Source of the DNA: Pleomorphomonas sp. T1.2MG-36
Lineage (GTDB): Bacteria; Pseudomonadota; Alphaproteobacteria; Rhizobiales; Pleomorphomonadaceae
DNA: 64,000 nucleotides
Assembly (NCBI RefSeq): GCF_950100655.1
Contig: NZ_CATNLY010000001.1
Coordinates: forward strand, 372,001-436,000
Reading direction: 5' to 3'
In this document: positions 46,198-54,857 of the stretch, piece after piece
How the letters are laid out: every line of letters starts with the position of its first letter
How positions within the stretch are numbered: position 1 is the stretch's first letter
Notes under the pieces: model-generated
What the model was told of the DNA's origin: nothing
Databases searched by the model: none
What the model saw: the letters and a program-made list of their open reading frames with translations, nothing else
Made by a program: the position numbers and the translations under genes

Positions 46198-46461
46198 TTA
46201 GGCCATGCCTCCGACGAAACCACTCAGTTCGTCAGTCCTGACAAACGCCAAACGCACTGGGCCACCGCAGCCCCTTGCCCAACATTTTTCGGTAGCTTGC
46301 ACCTCATCGAGGTAATCCTGCTCTCGGCCCGCCAGAGACGCCCTAAACAGGTAATGCACATGGCCGCACACCTTGCATGTGCATTCGAGCTTCTGAGCCT
46401 CTGAAAGATCCTGGACTTGGATCTGAGATTGCCATCCACCTTTGTGCTTCGCCATCACCAA
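46198..46461 (-). CDS. Small zinc-ribbon-like protein
   Basis: The 87-residue (or 85 from the second Met) product MVMAKHKGGWQSQIQVQDL... has LECTCKVCGHVHYLF and CWARGCGGPVRL, two Cys pairs suited to Zn binding. Its start overlaps the last codons of the Y-family polymerase gene (stop at 46455), so it is translationally coupled to it. No family name known to me; a polymerase accessory role is an inference from coupling. Confidence 0.6.
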   Translation of the reverse strand: MVMAKHKGGWQSQIQVQDLSEAQKLECTCKVCGHVHYLFRASLAGREQDYLDEVQATEKCWARGCGGPVRLAFVRTDELSGFVGGMA

Positions 46462-47723
46462 AAATCCTCTGACGTCGGAACGCGTGTGTAAGAGATTTTA
46501 CCGCCCACATTTCCGCCTTTGGGTGGCTTCCATGTGCCAAGGCTCACAACGGTTCCGGCGTATTTGGCGTTCAAGGCATCTACGGCGACGGATGCTGCCT
46601 CCCAGCACTTTCGCCTAGTATCGTCCGCAAGGAGAAAGTCCAATTGCCGTTCATTCGCGGGCGTCAGTTCGAGAAGCGTCACACCAATCCGAAAAACAGA
46701 CAGCCGCTCTGGGTGCTCGGAATCGAAGGCCTGCCAAAGCAATGCGAGAGCGGAAAGGATGGCCTGATCATCGTGGACCACGGGAAGCGGAAGCTGCCTA
46801 AACCACGATCCCTCGCGTAGGGAAAGCCAGAGCGATAAGGCCCCGGCATAGTAGCTTTCCCGCCGGAGACGTCTGGCCGCTTTCGTCAGCAACAAGCGGC
46901 TGATGTCCTTAGCTCCTGTCCTCGTGCGAGATTCTGGAGGCAGAACGCGACCATGACCGAACATGCCGCGTTGGCTCGTTGGGGCTTGGATGTCGTACCC
47001 ATGGAGCGCATACCACATCCGCTCACCGACGACGCTTCGCCAGATTTTCCTCATGTGTTTCGGCTGGAGGTTATAGAGATCCTCAGCCGTATAGATGCCC
47101 ATGCCTTTTAAGCGGAAAGCCAAACGCGAGCCGACGCCAGGGATGTCGTCCAAGCCAACCTTGAACAACGGGGCGGGCATATCCTTGGGATGCCAGACGG
47201 CCATCCCGTCCCCATAGCTCCCTCGGCTCCGCTTCCCCGCTTTGCAGGCCATTTTTGACAGCTGCCTATTGGCCGCAAAGCCAATCGTCGAGGTTATGAC
47301 CGGCGTCACATGATCACGGATTGTCGTCTTCACCCGCCAAGCCAGATCTTCGGGGTGTTGTCTCCCGTCCTCGGCCAAGACACATGTCAGCTCGTCGATC
47401 GACTTCGCGGTATCAATCGGAATGATCGTCTCGATTTCCGACAGGAGCGCGTTATGAGCCCGGCGGTACAAGTCTGGTTTCTGAGGGACGGTCACGAGAT
47501 CGCAGCATTTGGCTAACGCCTCTCCAACACTCATCAGCGACGTGATGCCGGCGTTCTTGGCCTCCCTCGAAACCGCGATCAGCATCGCCCGGTCGCCGCC
47601 GCCTTCATACGGGACGACACCCACTGGACGGCCACGGAGTTTGCGGTTCGCCGCCTGTTCGACGCTCGCGAAAAAGCCGTCGAAGTCTAGGTACAACCTC
47701 TCAATGGTTTCCGGCTGTCTCAT
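46455..47723 (-). CDS. Y-family DNA polymerase
   Basis: About 422 residues from ATG 47723 (MRQPETIERLYLDFDGFFASVEQ); a TTG at 47783 would add 20 residues; neither has a clear ribosome-binding site. Catalytic residues: DFDGFF Asp, and SIDELTC Asp-Glu (SIDE motif). The YEGGGDRAMLIAVSREAKNAGI stretch and the helix-hairpin-helix LDDIPGVGSRLAFRLKGMGI are typical. The LDFDGF form resembles the plasmid-borne DinB/UmuC-like polymerases. It performs translesion synthesis. A UmuD partner is not seen. Confidence 0.9.
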   Translation of the reverse strand: MRQPETIERLYLDFDGFFASVEQAANRKLRGRPVGVVPYEGGGDRAMLIAVSREAKNAGITSLMSVGEALAKCCDLVTVPQKPDLYRRAHNALLSEIETIIPIDTAKSIDELTCVLAEDGRQHPEDLAWRVKTTIRDHVTPVITSTIGFAANRQLSKMACKAGKRSRGSYGDGMAVWHPKDMPAPLFKVGLDDIPGVGSRLAFRLKGMGIYTAEDLYNLQPKHMRKIWRSVVGERMWYALHGYDIQAPTSQRGMFGHGRVLPPESRTRTGAKDISRLLLTKAARRLRRESYYAGALSLWLSLREGSWFRQLPLPVVHDDQAILSALALLWQAFDSEHPERLSVFRIGVTLLELTPANERQLDFLLADDTRRKCWEAASVAVDALNAKYAGTVVSLGTWKPPKGGNVGGKISYTRVPTSEDFW

Positions 47724-47887
47724 TTTAGACTCGCATGCCTGGGTGAATGTTCGCGTTATGTTCTTGATCTGAAGTGTCGTCAATCCTGACAGGTGCGAGT
47801 CAGTTGCCGTCGAGAGTCAGCAATTGACGCTCTGTCTAGACGACTACTTTCCTTGGAACGCTACTTGGTACATCCCATATTGCGAAG

Positions 47888-49174
47888 TTATTTGAATAAC
47901 TTGGCGTGTGATGCTTTGGTCGTTGCCCGCCATTCGGCATGCGCCCGGAGCACGCTTCGGAGGTCGGACCTCGTCGACGCAGGCAAATCTGAGAATCCGT
48001 CTGCGTCACCGAGCGCTTGCAGCTCTTCGCCAATTTCGGCGAAGACGCGGCCGCCGAGAAGACGTCGCGCTCGTCCTAGAGCGTGACGCCGGTTCCTCAG
48101 TACCTGTCCCGTCACGCCTTGAGCCTGGAGCCAATCCGAAAATCCGCCGTCGGTCGCCGGCACGCTTTCCCCCCTGTGTCTTGCGAGGATCAGGCGACCG
48201 ATGGCCTCCGCCAGCGGCGCCGGGACCGCATTCGCAATCATCTGATCAATGTCCCGGACACGCCGAGCGGGACTCCAATCCCAATCCTCGGGGAATCCCT
48301 GCAAATGCGATGTCTGCTGCTGGCTGAGATGCGGCACCTTGTTCGCTGGCACGGGATCCAACGGCGAAGGATTCGACAGATATCCAGACGCAGGCGGCTC
48401 GCGTGATGTCCGCACCAGTGCCGGCGCCGGCTCGTCGATCGACCTTACGCCGCGACCGCCGCCGAATGGGCGAACGAATATGTATTGCCCGCCGCTCGCC
48501 CCTGGGCTTCGCGATGCGGTCCGCAGCGTGGGATCAGGTGCATCCGTCGGCCAAACCGCAGCGCATCCGTATCGGCGGGGGGGGATGTAGACCTGTCCCC
48601 CGACATCGTCGCCGAGCACGTCGCGGATCGTCGTCTGTCGTGATCGCCGTGCTGCACCGATTTCAGACGTGAGGAAGTCGTCGGCTTCCCCGAGACGTCC
48701 GACGACGATCAGCCGTCGGCGGGTTTGCGCGACACCAAGCCAGGAGGCATCGACGACGATTTCAGTCAGCCCGTATCCCGCTCTTTTGAGAATTTCCCGC
48801 GAGCGTGCCCAAGTCGCGGATTTCTGCGCCCGCGCTACATTCTCCATCAGGAACCAATGAGGCCGGGCAATCACGATCGTCATCGCGAAAGCAATCATTA
48901 ACTCCGCGCGTTCGCCTTCGATTCGCGGGCCAGCGGGCGAGAAATCTTGGCACGGTGGCCCGCCAACAATGATGTCTGGCTGCAGGTCCAAGACCGTCGG
49001 GGCGAGTGTGACGACATCCCGGATGTCGGCGAGGTGAACATGGTCGCCCACATTGCGTCGATAGACATCGACCGCCGCATCCCAAAAATCGAATGCTCCG
49101 ACGACATCGAATCCGACTCTACGAAGGCCTAGCGACAGGCCGCCAGCGCCGCAAAAAAGATCGACCACCCGCAC
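47888..49174 (-). CDS. DNA cytosine-5 methyltransferase
   Basis: A 428-residue C5-methyltransferase: motif I DLFCGAGGLSLG (about 4-15), motif IV GGPPCQDFSPAGPR with the nucleophile Cys, motif VI MENVARA, motif VIII QTRRRLIVVG, motif IX region LQGFPEDWDW and motif X MIANAVPAPLAEAIG. A C-terminal extension of about 100 residues follows motif X. The target-recognition region gives no specificity by eye. It lies downstream of a PD-(D/E)XK nuclease-like gene in the same direction, so it may be part of a restriction-modification pair. Confidence 0.93.
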   Translation of the reverse strand: MRVVDLFCGAGGLSLGLRRVGFDVVGAFDFWDAAVDVYRRNVGDHVHLADIRDVVTLAPTVLDLQPDIIVGGPPCQDFSPAGPRIEGERAELMIAFAMTIVIARPHWFLMENVARAQKSATWARSREILKRAGYGLTEIVVDASWLGVAQTRRRLIVVGRLGEADDFLTSEIGAARRSRQTTIRDVLGDDVGGQVYIPPRRYGCAAVWPTDAPDPTLRTASRSPGASGGQYIFVRPFGGGRGVRSIDEPAPALVRTSREPPASGYLSNPSPLDPVPANKVPHLSQQQTSHLQGFPEDWDWSPARRVRDIDQMIANAVPAPLAEAIGRLILARHRGESVPATDGGFSDWLQAQGVTGQVLRNRRHALGRARRLLGGRVFAEIGEELQALGDADGFSDLPASTRSDLRSVLRAHAEWRATTKASHAKLFK

Positions 49175-49263
49175 CCTCTTCCCTCCTGCGAATCCTCAAT
49201 CGTAGAGGGAATTCGTACCCGGAAGGCGTAACGAAAAAGTTCATTACGATTGACATGCGGTCC

Positions 49264-49806
49264 TTATGTTCGCGCTGCGAGGATACCCCACGCTTCGCGA
49301 TATGGTTCAAGCCAGCCCGGACCGCAGCCGATCATCAACCCCTTGCGTTCAAAGTCGGGCAGGAAGCGACGAAAATCGGTGTCGTTGCGTTCTTGTCCTT
49401 TTGCTCCAGGGGCCTTCAACCAGGCTTGGTGCGATCGCTTGATTACATCAGCGACCACTTCGCTTGGCACAACGAAGCATGCTGGCGGTGACGTCAGCGA
49501 TATCCCAAAATCGAGAAACGAATAGAATAGCCTCGGGGAACTGATCGACTCGTGCTTCTTGCTCATGTGCCAGCCGCCATCGCTGCCCTTATCGATGCGT
49601 GTCTTGACTTGCACGGCGCAGAGCCGGTCACCTATATCGTCCGTCACTACGATGTCGCAGTTCGGTACACCGACCGGCGCCAGTGCCGCGATGAAGCCGT
49701 GGCGCAGCAATACCGACATGACATAGTGCTCGCCGGCAGCGCCGAGGAGAGTGGATGCAGCGACCAAAATATGTCTCCTGCGGAAGGGAATGAGTCCGCT
49801 TATCAT
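49264..49806 (-). CDS. PD-(D/E)XK nuclease-like protein
   Basis: The 180-residue protein has GAAGEHYVMSVLLRHGF (Glu about 26), NCDIVV (Asp about 51) and AVQVKTR (QVK about 66-68). This E...D...QxK order is the nuclease core of the PD-(D/E)XK superfamily; the group_I_intron/DUF4365-like branch uses Q at this site. Together with the cytosine methyltransferase 89 bp downstream it may form a small type II-like module. Family recognition rests on the motif pattern only. Confidence 0.7.
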   Translation of the reverse strand: MISGLIPFRRRHILVAASTLLGAAGEHYVMSVLLRHGFIAALAPVGVPNCDIVVTDDIGDRLCAVQVKTRIDKGSDGGWHMSKKHESISSPRLFYSFLDFGISLTSPPACFVVPSEVVADVIKRSHQAWLKAPGAKGQERNDTDFRRFLPDFERKGLMIGCGPGWLEPYREAWGILAART

Positions 49807-50203
49807 ACGAGCATGCCATAAGCAGATAGCCTTTCAGGCCATGTGCAAGCTGTGGGAGCGACGATAAGGGTAAGGTCACGATGGTGTCCCCTCTGACGGG
49901 CGCAGAATGTCCCGTCCGGGCACCTTTCGGCTCCCTCCCTCTTTATGCTGCCCAAGGGTCCGTCGGCGGGGTCGCGAATGGCCTCCGGGCGATGCCCTAT
50001 GGCTTATACGCTGCTGATTTCCTCGAAGACATTTGTTTCGGATGCGGAACGGCCATGTCGGCGGCTTGACGCCAAAATCCGACGGTGGGTCCAATAGAAA
50101 GACCCCCGGTCATCGTGGCTGGAACCACTCGCGGGGGTCTTTGCAAGGACAAGATCATGCTGATCCCGAGCCGCATTGCAGTCAAGCCCCGCGCCGTTAA
50201 TCG
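49807..50203. other. Regulatory region before rep, with strong hairpin
   Basis: About 400 bp. A plus-strand ORF at 49881-50069 (62 residues, MVSPLTGAECPV..., AAGG upstream) is possible but unsupported by family. The main structure is the hairpin at 50098-50142 (listed separately). The region probably also holds the promoter of the minus-strand nuclease gene. Confidence 0.4.
50098..50142. terminator. Large hairpin upstream of rep
   Basis: AAAGACCCCCG (50098-50108) pairs perfectly with CGGGGGTCTTT (50132-50142), with an inner GTGG/CCAC pairing. The flanks give T runs on both strands, so it may be a bidirectional terminator. Its place about 60 bp upstream of a Rep gene also fits a replication-control RNA structure. 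Confidence 0.65.
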
Positions 50204-52267
50204 GTGAGCGCGGCGCTGGGATACGCACCCAGCCAGCCGACGCCCCCTTCTAACCAAACTTGTCAACAAAATTTGCCCCGTTCTGTGAAAACATGGGCGG
50301 ATGGTGCTGCGGGCTCCATAGGTCCGAGCACTATCACCTTCGCTTCCGCCGCCGAGGCCGCGCATGTCAAAAAAGTCGACCTTCGCCGCGCCCGCCGCCA
50401 AAATGCTCGCCTTGTGCGCGATGCCGAACGGTCGATCCGGGAAGCTCTCATACGCGAGGCGGCGCGCGAGATGCTCGCGTCGGGAGCCGTCGGGTCGATC
50501 TCGGACGCGTGGCACGTTGCCAGCGACGATCTCCTGAAAGCCGACCTAGCCGAGAAGGCTCGGCAGAAGTTCCCGCATGCCACTGAAGAAGGCATCCGCC
50601 GCCGCGTTGTGAAAGAGCTCGATATCCGCGACGCGATGAGGAATCGGCGCGAGGCCATCATCGACCGTCTGGTCGCCGGTTACCGTTGGGCGGGCGGCGA
50701 GGACCCCGCCACGGGGCGGGAGCGGTCGGCATTCACCTACCTAGGTCTCCGGAGCGATGAACACCCGCTTTTGAAATTGTTCGCTAGCTGCCTGCCGAAA
50801 GCCCGCCCCGCCGCGCGCAATACCGATGAAACCGTGCTGAAACAGTCACTTATGGTCGGAACCAAGGAGTTCACCAGGGCGATCGGCAGCAAGTTGCTTG
50901 GGCTCGACGAGCCCTACGTCGAAGGCCAAAAGAGCGTGAGGGGCTTTATCCGGATCGATTGTGATGGCGTCTTTGCATCGTGGGATGCGCTCCGGCTGGC
51001 GCTAATTGACGTGCTCGACAGCATCGACTTGCTGCCACACATCGTCGTCGGCGACGAACTCAGTGACGGCAGAATCGTGCGCCCGCACTTCATTTGGCTG
51101 CTCCCAGAGAAGAGCCGAGTTCGCTTCGATTCCAAGGCATTTCCAGCCCCCCAGCGCTTATACCATGCGGTCGCGCGGGCGTTGACGGCGGCCATGATCG
51201 ACGTCGGTTCCGACTTGGGTGGTTTGTCGAATCCGATGCGTGTCAAAAATCCACTTTGCCCTCATTGGTCGGTCGCAATTTTGAATGAGCGCGATCCCAT
51301 GACGCTACGCGACATGTTCGTTCGCTTGGAGCAGTGGATCGGCGAGGACGACATAACCATGGCCGAGCGACAGGTTGCCGTCCGAGCGCGCGCCGTCGGC
51401 ATCGATGAATGCCAGAGCAATCAGTTTTTCCGCGATGCGACGGCGGCGTGTTGGGCACTCGCTCGTCAGTGGGGCGCAGACGGAGACGAACGCGGCGCGT
51501 TGACGGGCGACGACCTCGCCGAGGCGTTCGTCGCCGCGCTGGGGCACGACGCCCGCCATGCAATGCAAGGCGTTCCTCCGCGCAAGGCGATGGCGATGTT
51601 AGGTTCCGTTTGTCGGTGGGCAGCGCGGCACTTCGACCCGTCCGCCCGCCGTCGGACGGCACACCCGGGTGTCCTTCGCGGCACTCTCACCGGTCTGTCG
51701 CTTCATGACCGCCAGGCGGCTGGCGGGCGGCACGCTGCGGGCACCCGTCGGGATGCTTCCATAGACGCGATCCGGCAGGCCATAGAAGCCCTTCGTGCCG
51801 AAGGCTTGAAGATCACCAAGGCCGCCGTCGCGGATCGCGCCGGAGTCGCGTACAGAACGGTTTTGCGGCTTTGGGGCGAGGCGGCGACCGTTGTTTCTAA
51901 GGCCCCGAAAACATCTGTTAAAATGCGTACGACAGACAGTCTTAGAAAAATAGCACGGGTTTGTTCCGGCGCTCCATCATCACATCACACCACGGTTCAG
52001 GATGGTGGCTCGGACCGTGACGATGCCCCGGCAACTGTCCCGTCAGCCACAATCTTGCCTTTCCGTCCTGTCCCATCCGACTTCACCCCGCCATCATCGT
52101 CGGATGGTGCTCAATGGTGGTCTCATGCTGCCCGGCCGTCCCTCGGCGATGATGAGGATGATGAGGACGTAATCGCGTTGATCGAATATGAGTCGTGGCT
52201 GTCGTCGCAGGATCGTGCACCGTCCGAACCGCCGCCGTGGGACGACTCGTTGCCCGTTGCCGCTTAG
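50204..52267 (+). CDS. Replicase-family replication initiator (ColE2-Rep-like) with C-terminal HTH
   Basis: Up to 687 residues from GTG 50204 (a GTG at 50285 is an alternative; no clear ribosome-binding site for either). The middle has IRIDCDGVFASWDALRL, VRPHFIWLLPEKSRV and LSNPMRVKNPLCPHWSV (about 340-356), the pattern of the replicase/ColE2-type Rep family with an archaeo-eukaryotic-primase fold. A PriCT-like helical part (ECQSNQFFRDATAACWALARQWG) follows. A helix-turn-helix (ITKAAVADRAGVAYRTVLRLWGEA, about 545-568, in two helices) and a disordered, acidic tail end it. It suggests plasmid-like replication of the element. Confidence 0.8.
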   Translation: MSAALGYAPSQPTPPSNQTCQQNLPRSVKTWADGAAGSIGPSTITFASAAEAAHVKKVDLRRARRQNARLVRDAERSIREALIREAAREMLASGAVGSISDAWHVASDDLLKADLAEKARQKFPHATEEGIRRRVVKELDIRDAMRNRREAIIDRLVAGYRWAGGEDPATGRERSAFTYLGLRSDEHPLLKLFASCLPKARPAARNTDETVLKQSLMVGTKEFTRAIGSKLLGLDEPYVEGQKSVRGFIRIDCDGVFASWDALRLALIDVLDSIDLLPHIVVGDELSDGRIVRPHFIWLLPEKSRVRFDSKAFPAPQRLYHAVARALTAAMIDVGSDLGGLSNPMRVKNPLCPHWSVAILNERDPMTLRDMFVRLEQWIGEDDITMAERQVAVRARAVGIDECQSNQFFRDATAACWALARQWGADGDERGALTGDDLAEAFVAALGHDARHAMQGVPPRKAMAMLGSVCRWAARHFDPSARRRTAHPGVLRGTLTGLSLHDRQAAGGRHAAGTRRDASIDAIRQAIEALRAEGLKITKAAVADRAGVAYRTVLRLWGEAATVVSKAPKTSVKMRTTDSLRKIARVCSGAPSSHHTTVQDGGSDRDDAPATVPSATILPFRPVPSDFTPPSSSDGAQWWSHAARPSLGDDEDDEDVIALIEYESWLSSQDRAPSEPPPWDDSLPVAA

Positions 52268-53203
52268 CCCAATCCGCAACGCCGAGGATCGGGTTAACCC
52301 GATCCGATGGCGGAGAACCGAAGTCGCCCCCGCGTGGGGCGTGAGGTCCCTTGGGGGACCGCAGCCGGACCGATAGGCCCGGAGGGGGATCGGAATCCCC
52401 AAACCTTCATTTTCCCGCCATAGTCGTAAATCCAACCATTTCCGCCATTCCACCCGTTTAACGCGATTCTAAAACCGTCCTGCGAGGCCGCCAGAGGCCT
52501 TCGGCCGTTTGGCCTGTATGATTCCCTACCCAAATTTTCCCCGCTCGGGGTTCCCCATCTGGCTTCCAACGACGATGCTCCCTCGCTTCCGGGCGGGCCA
52601 CGTGTCCCGCCCTGATCGGCGTACCGCCGACCGCTCCTCCCGCATAGTCGCCGGAGCCGGCCCGATGGTGACGGCCTGGTCGGCGGCTGTCTCACGCATC
52701 TTCGATGCTGGGTCCCACCCCCATGGGGGCAGGACCAAAGCCAGCCTATGCCGCCGTCGATGCCGTCAACCCCATCGCTGACCGCCTCGCTCAGCGAACG
52801 CACGACGCTCTCAGTCTCGTGATCCTTGAGAAGGGAATCCGTTCCGCAGCGGATTCGCAGTTGGTTAATTCCCATCCGAAGCACGAAATAAATGAAATTT
52901 TGAATCCGATGAGCGCGAAATAAATGAAATTGTGAATCCGATGAGCGCGAAATAAAAAAACACCGTAACGGATTCGTCGCCTCAATATACGGTTAACTTG
53001 CAGTACTAATTTCATGCACACGAAATAGATGACAAGACGACATAAGGTGTATGTCCGAAAATGCACGTTAACTATGACCACATCAACTTATCCTGAACTG
53101 TTGCGCCGACGACGTAGACGTGTTCCAATGGTTGTGTTGCTACGGTGGCAACGTGAACGGCGATGCCAGGTATTGGCGAGGCCGAGCAAAGATGGAGAGT
53201 GTA
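52268..53203. other. Non-coding region after rep (origin candidate)
   Basis: About 935 bp without a well-supported gene. A 72-residue plus-strand ORF (52705-52923, MLGPTPMGAGPKPAYAAVDAV...) ends in the repeats and is doubtful; the minus-strand ORF 52294-52884 is not protein-like. From about 52835 the region becomes AT-rich with an inverted repeat GAATCCG/CGGATTC (52835-52856), 32-bp tandem repeats (52884-52956), further CGGATTC near 52969 and ATTTC...GAAAT around 53010-53025. This layout downstream of rep resembles an origin or a large regulatory region. Confidence 0.5.
52884..52956 (+). repeat. 32-bp tandem repeats (iteron-like)
   Basis: Two copies of a 32-bp unit (52884-52915 and 52916-52947) differ at one base (T/G at position 17). 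They begin CGAAATAAATGAAATT and end TGAATCCGATGAGCG. A partial third copy is CGAAATAAA (52948-52956), and a related CGAAATAGATGA occurs at 53021-53032. Direct repeats in an AT-rich stretch near a Rep gene suggest initiator binding sites. Confidence 0.8.
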
Positions 53204-53665
53204 ATGAGTGAGATCCAGACCGCCGACGCGGCGGACGAGATGACCGGCGGCGAAGAGCACAGCGGATGGCCTATGGACGGCGGATCGGTCGAGTCGCCGT
53301 GCTTTTGCACCCACAAGCGCGGGGGCAACTGGTGTGCGGTGTTGGCGGGTCCGAACGCGGCCAGGATGACTCGTACGTACTTGCCGCAGCGCGGTCGCAT
53401 CGTCGATCTGACCACCGTCAAGGCCAACGATGTAATTGAATTCGGTGGCGACTACACCACCGGAAGTGGACGACGGGTCCCGGATCGCGAGTACTGGCAC
53501 ATCATCAAGATCGATTTTGATGTCGATGTGATCTTTTTCGACGAATACCCGACCCCCGCGAAGGCCCTCCGCGCGGCTCGTGAAGCCCTCCGCGCGGCTT
53601 CCGCTGTGGCGATTGCCGGCATGGCGACGCCGCTCCCCGACGACGGCGAAGAGGCTATCGTCTGA
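53204..53665 (+). CDS. Unknown protein in the small-gene cluster
   Basis: The 153-residue product from ATG 53204 (MSEIQTADAADEMTGGEEH...) has GGAGAG 4 bp upstream, which decides this start over the in-frame ATG at 53192. It is acidic and has SPCFCTHKRGGNWC, and ends with a helix carrying a repeat (KALRAAREALRAASAVA; a 21-bp direct DNA repeat at about 53567-53605). No family recognised. It is the first gene of the small-gene run. Confidence 0.6.
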   Translation: MSEIQTADAADEMTGGEEHSGWPMDGGSVESPCFCTHKRGGNWCAVLAGPNAARMTRTYLPQRGRIVDLTTVKANDVIEFGGDYTTGSGRRVPDREYWHIIKIDFDVDVIFFDEYPTPAKALRAAREALRAASAVAIAGMATPLPDDGEEAIV

Positions 53666-53748
53666 CGCATGACGCCTATACCGCCCCGCTGCGGGCGGGC
53701 TTCCTCTTCAGCATCAAACGTGCCCCAGAGCGACAACCGACGCCCGCT

Positions 53749-53806
53749 CTGACCCTGCTCAATCGCCGCCCGATCAGCGGACGGCGACTAGGAGGGCCAG
53801 CCTCCC
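53749..53806 (+). repeat. 58-bp double-hairpin repeat, copy 1
   Basis: CTGACCCTGCTCAATCGCCG... to ...GGGCCAGCCTCCC. It contains CGCCGCCCG/CGGACGGCG (9-bp stem, one C-A mismatch, 5-nt loop ATCAG) and GGAGG/CCTCC (5-bp stem, 5-nt loop). It precedes the 64-residue protein gene. The second copy at 54369-54426 differs only within the first loop. Confidence 0.85.
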
Positions 53807-53842
53807 CGCACACAGGCGGACAACAGAACAAGGAAACCACAT

Positions 53843-54037
53843 ATGGACCGACTCTATAACTCCCGCACCGCCGAGCAGCGGGCCACGATCGATGCTCTGG
53901 TCGCGGAGGCCACGAAGGGGCAGATGAGCGAGGCCCGGCGCATCTGCGATGCCGCTGCGCGTGGTTATTTTTTCGACCCGGAGGCCGCTGATCCGAAGGC
54001 CCTCGAAATCGCCCGCGCGTTTCTCGGAAATGCCTGA
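53843..54037 (+). CDS. Small helical protein of unknown function
   Basis: The 64-residue product MDRLYNSRTAEQRATIDALVAEA... is charged and helical throughout. AAGGAA lies about 9 bp upstream of the ATG. It follows copy 1 of the double-hairpin repeat by 36 bp and precedes the 103-residue protein gene by 17 bp. Family not recognised. Confidence 0.65.
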   Translation: MDRLYNSRTAEQRATIDALVAEATKGQMSEARRICDAAARGYFFDPEAADPKALEIARAFLGNA

Positions 54038-54054
54038 TCAACGGAGGGTTTGAT

Positions 54055-54366
54055 ATGAAAAGAGTTGTTGACGGCCGGATGTACGATACCGACACGGCCG
54101 ATCGCGTGTGCGGCATCGATATCGGGTCGCGGTCTGATTTTCGATACGAGGATACGACGCTCTACCGGACGCAGAAGGGCGCGTTTTTTCTCGCTGGCGA
54201 GGGTGGCGCCCTGAGCCGGTGGGGGGGCCGTGTCGAAGGCGGTAAAGCCGGGGGCGGGGGCATCCGGCCGATCGATACGGCCGACGCGATGGCGTTCGCC
54301 GAGGAGGCCGAGCTCGACGCCGATCGCTTCACGACGCTCTTCGGCGATCTCATCATCGACGCGTGA
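54055..54366 (+). CDS. Small plasmid-type protein of unknown function
   Basis: The 103-residue protein MKRVVDGRMYDTDTADRVC... has SDFRYEDTTLYRTQKGAFFLAGEGGALSRW in two parts, then IRPIDTADAMAFAEEAELDADRF. This [YDTxTAxxV...LYRTKKGxWFLxGEGGxxS...DAxxW] arrangement is one I recognise from small plasmid and element proteins without a known role. CGGAGGG lies 6 bp upstream of the ATG. Confidence 0.75.
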   Translation: MKRVVDGRMYDTDTADRVCGIDIGSRSDFRYEDTTLYRTQKGAFFLAGEGGALSRWGGRVEGGKAGGGGIRPIDTADAMAFAEEAELDADRFTTLFGDLIIDA

Positions 54367-54368
54367 CA

Positions 54369-54426
54369 CTGACCCTGCTCAATCGCCGCCCGCGATGCGG
54401 ACGGCGACTAGGAGGGCCAGCCTCCC
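54369..54426 (+). repeat. 58-bp double-hairpin repeat, copy 2
   Basis: Same 58 bp as 53749-53806 except for the 5-nt loop of the first hairpin (CGATG instead of ATCAG). It begins 2 bp after the stop of the 103-residue protein and precedes the 128-residue protein gene. Both stems are unchanged. Confidence 0.85.
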
Positions 54427-54470
54427 GTCATGAAACTCCCCACGGCGAACAAGACGAAAAGGACTGCAAC

Positions 54471-54857
54471 ATGACAAAAATCAATCTTGATATCAGCGAC
54501 TTAATGTCCAGCGCACATAACGAAGGATACGCGCTGAAGGTCGTGTTCGCGGATGCGGCGGAGGTCTCCTTCTACCTCGCCGCTCGCTACATGACCGAGG
54601 ATTCGGGCGCTGCTACCGATGCCGTCGAAGAGTTTCGCATCCAGACCGATAAAACCGGGGATGCGATCATCAACGGCGCGCTCGATCCCAATGCTGACTA
54701 CGGAGAGTTTTTCACCGAGGCTTTTACGGCTGACTTTCGTGAACTCGCCGGGCGAAACCCGAGTGGTGAGGATTGGAACCTCTTTGATTCAGAAATTCGA
54801 GATTGGGTGCGGCACTATGCTGACGCCGAGGCCAAAGAGGAGGTGCGCCATGATTAA
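54471..54857 (+). CDS. Acidic protein of unknown function
   Basis: The 128-residue product from ATG 54471 (MTKINLDISDLMSSAHNEGY...) is acidic. AAAAGGA lies 6-7 bp upstream; the longer frame from 54363 would translate through the hairpin repeat and is rejected. No family recognised. Its stop overlaps the next gene start by 8 bp. Confidence 0.6.
   Translation: MTKINLDISDLMSSAHNEGYALKVVFADAAEVSFYLAARYMTEDSGAATDAVEEFRIQTDKTGDAIINGALDPNADYGEFFTEAFTADFRELAGRNPSGEDWNLFDSEIRDWVRHYADAEAKEEVRHD

Noticed and set aside
52294..52884. 196-residue minus-strand ORF after rep
   Set aside because: Low-complexity Gly/Arg/Ser-rich product with no ribosome-binding site; the region looks non-coding and repeat-rich.
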